Positions 5,617 to 9,313 of a stretch of 9,313 nt of DNA are shown in pieces; within the stretch, counting starts at the first letter, position 1; each line of letters opens with the position of its first letter. The notes under the pieces were generated by a model that worked only from the letters and a program-made list of their open reading frames with translations, did not search any database and had not been told where the DNA came from. The position numbers and the translations under genes were made by a program. The stretch spans positions 1 to 9,313 of the forward strand of contig CAJCIJ010000017.1 of NCBI GenBank assembly GCA_903970315.1, given 5' to 3'. The DNA comes from Actinomycetota bacterium (GTDB lineage: Bacteria; Actinomycetota; Thermoleophilia; Solirubrobacterales; Solirubrobacteraceae).

Positions 5617-8600
5617 GAGCGGACGGCGCCGGCCGGCGCCGGGACTCCCCGGCGAACCCGGCCGGGGGCACACAACCCCTTGCGCACCGCGCGGCGCGCC
5701 TCATTGGCAGTGGCGCGAAATTGAACGAGTTGCTCCTCGGAAATGGTGCCGTCCTGCCCTCGGCCGTTGTGTTCCAGGTTCTGACAACTCAGCCTCAGCC
5801 GCGCGGCGCCAAGGGTGGCACTCGTGCCCTTCAAGAGGTGCGCCGTGCGCCTGAGCTCGACCTGGTCGCCACTGCGCCCGGCCGCCTCGATGTCGGCGAC
5901 CGACTTGGGCAAGGACTGCTCGAACGCTGCGACGAGGTCCTCGCGCATCTCGGCGGTCAGCGCATCGCGGAGCTGACCGATGGTGCTCCTGTCGAGTACG
6001 TCGTAGGCCTCCGGGGGCGGGCTCCGGCGATCGCCGGCCCCACCGCCGCCCATACCCTCCAGGTCGGGCGCCGGCTGATGGCCGCCGAGCCAGCGTGTCA
6101 CGACGCCAACCAGCTCGGCCGAGCGGACGGGCTTGCTCAGGTAGTCATCCATCCCGGCCCCAAGGCAGCGCTCGCGGTCGCCGGGCATCGAATGCGCGGT
6201 CATGGCGATGATTGGGACGTGGTGACCTTTCTCGGCGGCGCGGATGCGGCGAGTCGCCTCGTAGCCATCCAGCTCGGGCATCTGACAGTCCATGAACACC
6301 GCCGCGTAGTCGTTGGCGAGAGCCATCTCCACCGCCTCGCGCCCGTCGTGGGCAAGCGCGCTCCGGAGCCCTTGCTTCTCCAACAGGGCCTCGGCCACCG
6401 TGCGGTTGATCTCGTTGTCCTCGGCGATCAGGACCAGCGGGGACGACGACAGGGCGCGACCCTTGGCGCGCGGTACACGCTCATGCCGGTGTGAAACGCC
6501 GGCGATTGCGTCGGCGATCGCGTTGAAAAGCTGCGACTGGCGAATGGGCTTGGTCAGGGCAGCCGACACATCGACCCCTGCAAGCGCCTCCTGACTCATC
6601 GGATGGCCGCTCAGCAGGACGACGTGCAGCGCCTGCAAACCGGGACGCTCACGGATCGCCCGTAAAAGGTCCATGCCATCGATCTGCTCGGAGTCGACAT
6701 TGATGACGGCCACCGCAAAGGGCTTTCCGCTCTGTGATGCGCGCTCCAGAGCATCGACCGCCGCGCTGGGCTCGCCGACGCTCTCGCATGCCAGTCCCCA
6801 GCTTGTCAGGTAGTGCTCGAAAGTCGTGCGGTGGGCCGGGTTCTGCTCGACGATCAACGCCCTGAGGCCGAACAGGTCTGGACGGGATCTGACGGGGCGC
6901 TCGGGCGTCGCGACGGCTGGTAGCAACACGGTAAACCAGAACACACTGCCCCCACTCTCGCCGGGTTCGGCGCCGATGGCGCCGCCCATCTGGAGGGCAA
7001 GCTCGCGCGAGATGGTCAATCCCAGACCGGTGCCGCCGTACTGCCTGGTCGTCGATTGGTCGGCCTGGACGAACGCGTCGAACAGGGCCACCGCCTGACA
7101 GGGGTCAATACCGATGCCCGTGTCGGAGATCTCAAAGCGCAGCACATCGTCGCGGTCCTTCAGGACGCGTACCGCCACCTCCCCGGAGGGTGTGAATTTG
7201 ATCGCGTTGGAAAGCAAGTTCAGCAGGATCTGGCGCAGGCGGCCTCGATCGCCGTTGACCGTTGTCGGTAGCTCGGCGTCAACCCATTGGCTTATGTCCA
7301 GGCCTCCAGCGTTCGCCTGCCCCGCGACCATCAGACACGCCTCCTCGACAGCGTCGCGCAGATCGAAGTGGGTGGGATCAAGTTCCAGTTGGCCGGCGTT
7401 GACCTTCGAGAAGTCCAGGACGTCATTGATGATCGACAGCAGAGCCTCGCTGGAGGTAGCCAGGGCGTCGGCATATCCCTGCTGAAGCGAGTCCAGCGAT
7501 GTCTCGCGCAGGAGATCGGTCATGCCCACAACGCCGTTCAGAGGGGTGCGGATCTCGTGGCTCATGTTCGCCACGAACTGGGACTGCAGCCGCGACGCCT
7601 CCAGTGCCTGCGCCAGGGCGTACTTCTGGGCGGTGATGTCCGTCGAGATGCCTGCGATCGCAGTCCCATTGTCGTCGCTGACTGGGAACTTCACCGACAG
7701 GAACGTCCGCGGCCCCTCCGGTAAACGCAGCTCCTGCTCGAAGGACATGGCCCCGCCGGCTGCGAGCACAACGCGATCCTCCTCGGCCCACTGTTGCGCC
7801 AGGTCCGCTGAGGTGATCTCGAAGTCGTCGTGACCGACGGCGTCCTGCGCGTTGACCGCGTGAATGCGTTCGAACTCGCGATTGACCAGCAGGTAGCGGC
7901 CGGCGGGCTCCTTGATGAAGATGGCTGCGTTTGCGTAGTCGAGGAATCCTTGGAACCGGTCGTTTGTGACCTGCAGGGCTCGGTCTCGCTCCTTCACGAG
8001 CGCCGCCATCGAGTTGAAGGCGCCGGCCAGCTCCCCCACCTCGCCAATGCCCTGCTCGGGGACAGTGGTCCCGAGGTCGCCCTCACCGAGACGCTTCGCT
8101 GCCGTTGCAGCACGGCGTATCGGCGCCAGAACGGCCCGAACGAGGTAGGCGGCGAGCACCACGAGCACCAGAACAAGCAGGGCGAATGTGACCCCGGCAG
8201 CGATCAGGGCGTTGCGCGCGCTGGATGCCGTCCCCGCGCGTTGCCGATACGCCTGACGCTGCTCAGTTTGGTCCAAGAGCGCGAAACGGCGCCGTAACGA
8301 GTCAACGAGATGCTTGCCGGTGGACGTGACAGCCACATCTTCAGACCGGGTCAGGCGTCCAGTGCCACGCGCCAGCGGATCGGCATAAGAGCGCTCGTAC
8401 GATGCCACCGCACTGGCGATGCCCAGCGCGCGCATGTGCTGCGTGGGATTGCCTTGGGTCAGCCTCGTCAGAGAGGCCAGTTCTGGTCCCAGGGTCGCAC
8501 GAGCGGCAACGTACGGTGCGAGGAATGTACGCTCGCCGGTGAGCAGGTACCCTCGGACGCCGGTCTCAAGATCAACCACCGAGCGCTCGCTCGCGTTGGC

Positions 8601-8786
8601 GATCTCCAAGGTTTCACCGGAGCGACGGCTACGCGTGCCGGTGGCGTTCAGCCCGCCGATGCCCAGGACCAGGACGACGAACGCGCCTGTCATGACCACG
8701 ATCACGAGGCCGATTGCCGAGAACACCGCCGTGCGGAGAGTGCGCGGCCGGGCGATGTCCTTCAGCCGGCCAAGCCGGGGACTCAT
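5613..8786 (-). CDS. Hybrid histidine kinase: CHASE3-HAMP-PAS-HisKA-HATPase-REC-REC-Hpt
   Basis: This 1057-residue inner-membrane sensor kinase carries a whole phosphorelay. A membrane segment lies at about 18-45. The extracytoplasmic CHASE3 domain (about 50-190) holds the hallmark LETGVRGYLLTG and FLAPY. A second membrane segment (193-216), HAMP (217-270) and PAS (275-395) follow. HisKA has MSHEIRTPLNG with H410; the ATPase has N527, DTGIGI (555-560) and GGTGLGL (584-590). The first receiver (about 643-762) is degenerate: E648-Q649 replace the acidic pair and N696 sits where the phospho-Asp belongs. The second (about 783-900) is intact: E789-D790, D833, T863, K885. The Hpt domain (about 930-1040) has H983 in TAHLLKGTSATLGA. 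ATG 8786 was chosen over an in-frame TTG at 8822 because it overlaps the upstream receiver stop as ATGA, implying translational coupling. The ligand is unknown. Confidence 0.92.
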   Translation of the reverse strand: MSPRLGRLKDIARPRTLRTAVFSAIGLVIVVMTGAFVVLVLGIGGLNATGTRSRRSGETLEIANASERSVVDLETGVRGYLLTGERTFLAPYVAARATLGPELASLTRLTQGNPTQHMRALGIASAVASYERSYADPLARGTGRLTRSEDVAVTSTGKHLVDSLRRRFALLDQTEQRQAYRQRAGTASSARNALIAAGVTFALLVLVLVVLAAYLVRAVLAPIRRAATAAKRLGEGDLGTTVPEQGIGEVGELAGAFNSMAALVKERDRALQVTNDRFQGFLDYANAAIFIKEPAGRYLLVNREFERIHAVNAQDAVGHDDFEITSADLAQQWAEEDRVVLAAGGAMSFEQELRLPEGPRTFLSVKFPVSDDNGTAIAGISTDITAQKYALAQALEASRLQSQFVANMSHEIRTPLNGVVGMTDLLRETSLDSLQQGYADALATSSEALLSIINDVLDFSKVNAGQLELDPTHFDLRDAVEEACLMVAGQANAGGLDISQWVDAELPTTVNGDRGRLRQILLNLLSNAIKFTPSGEVAVRVLKDRDDVLRFEISDTGIGIDPCQAVALFDAFVQADQSTTRQYGGTGLGLTISRELALQMGGAIGAEPGESGGSVFWFTVLLPAVATPERPVRSRPDLFGLRALIVEQNPAHRTTFEHYLTSWGLACESVGEPSAAVDALERASQSGKPFAVAVINVDSEQIDGMDLLRAIRERPGLQALHVVLLSGHPMSQEALAGVDVSAALTKPIRQSQLFNAIADAIAGVSHRHERVPRAKGRALSSSPLVLIAEDNEINRTVAEALLEKQGLRSALAHDGREAVEMALANDYAAVFMDCQMPELDGYEATRRIRAAEKGHHVPIIAMTAHSMPGDRERCLGAGMDDYLSKPVRSAELVGVVTRWLGGHQPAPDLEGMGGGGAGDRRSPPPEAYDVLDRSTIGQLRDALTAEMREDLVAAFEQSLPKSVADIEAAGRSGDQVELRRTAHLLKGTSATLGAARLRLSCQNLEHNGRGQDGTISEEQLVQFRATANEARRAVRKGLCAPGRVRRGVPAPAGAVRS
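5624..5641. terminator. GC-rich perfect palindrome, possible terminator at convergent gene ends
   Basis: CGGCGCCGGCCGGCGCCG is an 18-base perfect palindrome that can form a seven-base-pair stem with a GGCC loop. It begins eight bases after the stop of the rightward GGDEF-EAL-HTH gene and lies within the last codons of the leftward kinase gene (encoding part of VPAPAGAVRS). There is no U-tract, so a classical intrinsic terminator is not shown. A second short inverted repeat (GCCGGG/CCCGGC, about 5638-5655) follows. In GC-rich Actinobacteria such hairpins can still attenuate transcription. Confidence 0.35.
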
Positions 8787-9280
8787 CGTGGCGTCGCCGG
8801 CGAAGGCCCTGCGGGCGCCCAACGTGTGTGTGCCCTGATCGACTCGGTCAACGAGTCAGCAAGGGTCTGCGGCGCCGAGCCCTTGCGCACGTAGGCCATG
8901 GCGCCGGCCTGCATCAGCTCACGGACAACGGAATCGGACTCATCGCCTGAGAGCACGACGATGGCAGTGGCGGGGGCGCAGTCGACGATGCCACGGACGG
9001 CGGACAACCCTCCACCCTTGGGCATCTCCACGTCGATGACTGCAGCATCGGGCTGCTGCGCCCGGGCGAGATCGATGGCTTGGCCGCTGTCAGCCGCCAC
9101 ACCGACTACGTCGAATTGCTCCCCCAGGGACATCTCCAACATGGCACAAACCACCGGGTCGTCGTCGGCGATGATCAGTCGCGGGCGCCTCTCCACCACG
9201 AGAGTGGCAGGGCTCGCTGCGTCATCGCCGGCAATCGGCAGACTCTCGGCAACAGGGGGTGTGGCGCTTTGGGTAGGCAT
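8783..9280 (-). CDS. Stand-alone receiver-domain response regulator (165 aa)
   Basis: This is a cytoplasmic response regulator with one receiver domain and no output domain. Residues 1-32 are a Pro/Ala-rich, likely disordered extension. The receiver (about 33-155) has the acidic cluster in LIIADDDPVV, the phospho-acceptor Asp in AVIDVEMPKGGG, the switch Ser in VVLSGDES, and the conserved Lys in YVRKG. All residues needed for phosphorylation are therefore present. The tail (APAGPSPATPR) is short and Pro-rich. It overlaps the hybrid kinase gene by four bases (ATGA), so the two are almost certainly cotranscribed. I infer that it accepts phosphate from the kinase's Hpt domain, acting by protein interaction or as a phosphate sink. 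The start at ATG 9280 is backed by a strong Shine-Dalgarno. The receiver resembles those of NarL-type regulators, but no DNA-binding domain follows. Confidence 0.92.
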   Translation of the reverse strand: MPTQSATPPVAESLPIAGDDAASPATLVVERRPRLIIADDDPVVCAMLEMSLGEQFDVVGVAADSGQAIDLARAQQPDAAVIDVEMPKGGGLSAVRGIVDCAPATAIVVLSGDESDSVVRELMQAGAMAYVRKGSAPQTLADSLTESIRAHTRWAPAGPSPATPR

Positions 9281-9284
9281 GAAA

Positions 9285-9289
9285 TCCTC
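9285..9289 (-). promoter_or_regulatory. Shine-Dalgarno for the receiver gene
   Basis: The minus strand reads GAGGA four bases before the ATG at 9280, a strong ribosome binding site that fixes the start. Further upstream one frame ends in TAG at 9294-9296, which could be the stop of a preceding operon gene; only six codons of that frame are visible, so I do not call it. Confidence 0.7.
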
Positions 9290-9313
9290 GTTTCTAACCC
9301 TCGCGGCCGCGAT

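Noticed and set aside
5565..6494. Long plus-strand frame of 309 codons
   Set aside because: It lies antisense to the conserved second receiver and Hpt domains of the hybrid kinase; GC-rich genes commonly create long antisense frames, and the translation resembles no domain I know.
9301..9312. TCGCGGCCGCGA palindrome containing a NotI site at the right edge
   Set aside because: It could suggest a cloning junction or an operator, but such sites occur by chance in GC-rich DNA, and the sequence ends too soon to judge.
9294..9313. Possible end of an upstream gene (minus strand, codons RGREG then TAG)
   Set aside because: Only six codons are visible, too few to support a call, although an operon gene here is plausible.

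Overview
The window is GC-rich, actinobacterial-looking DNA. Genuine reading frames strongly prefer codons ending in G or C, and the PAS, EAL, CHASE3 and hybrid-kinase proteins have the style of soil Actinobacteria, perhaps Solirubrobacterales/Thermoleophilia. That placement is a guess from composition and protein style; no marker gene is present. I see no rRNA, tRNA, CRISPR array, insertion sequence or phage gene.

Layout. Positions 1-279 (minus) hold the start of an exported or lipoprotein-like gene that runs off the left edge. Positions 414-845 (minus) encode a SnoaL/NTF2-like protein, and 876-1409 (minus) a very hydrophilic, Gln/Arg/Asp/Ala-rich, probably helical protein. Positions 1450-3516 (minus) encode a PAS-PAS-PAS-EAL cyclic-di-GMP phosphodiesterase whose N-terminal coding frame looks disturbed. 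A 120-150 bp divergent intergenic region with nested inverted repeats follows. Positions 3673-5616 (plus) encode the most unusual protein here: a degenerate GGDEF domain, an EAL domain, a MerR/excisionase-type helix-turn-helix and an unrecognised C-terminal region. It converges on a large hybrid histidine kinase at 5613-8786 (minus). The two genes share the tetranucleotide CTAG as overlapping stop codons. The kinase start overlaps the stop of a stand-alone receiver protein (8783-9280, minus) in an ATGA arrangement.

How the parts may work together. The receiver and the hybrid kinase look like one phosphorelay operon: membrane CHASE3 input, HisKA, receiver, Hpt, then an external receiver without output domain. 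The EAL protein keeps all catalytic residues I can check and should degrade cyclic di-GMP. The divergently transcribed fusion protein has lost key residues in its GGDEF signature and in one EAL metal/catalytic loop but keeps a DNA-binding domain. I infer that it may be a one-component, cyclic-di-GMP-responsive transcription factor, possibly acting on the repeat-rich region between it and the phosphodiesterase gene. That inference is the main candidate for an undescribed system here; no DNA target or ligand can be proven from sequence alone.
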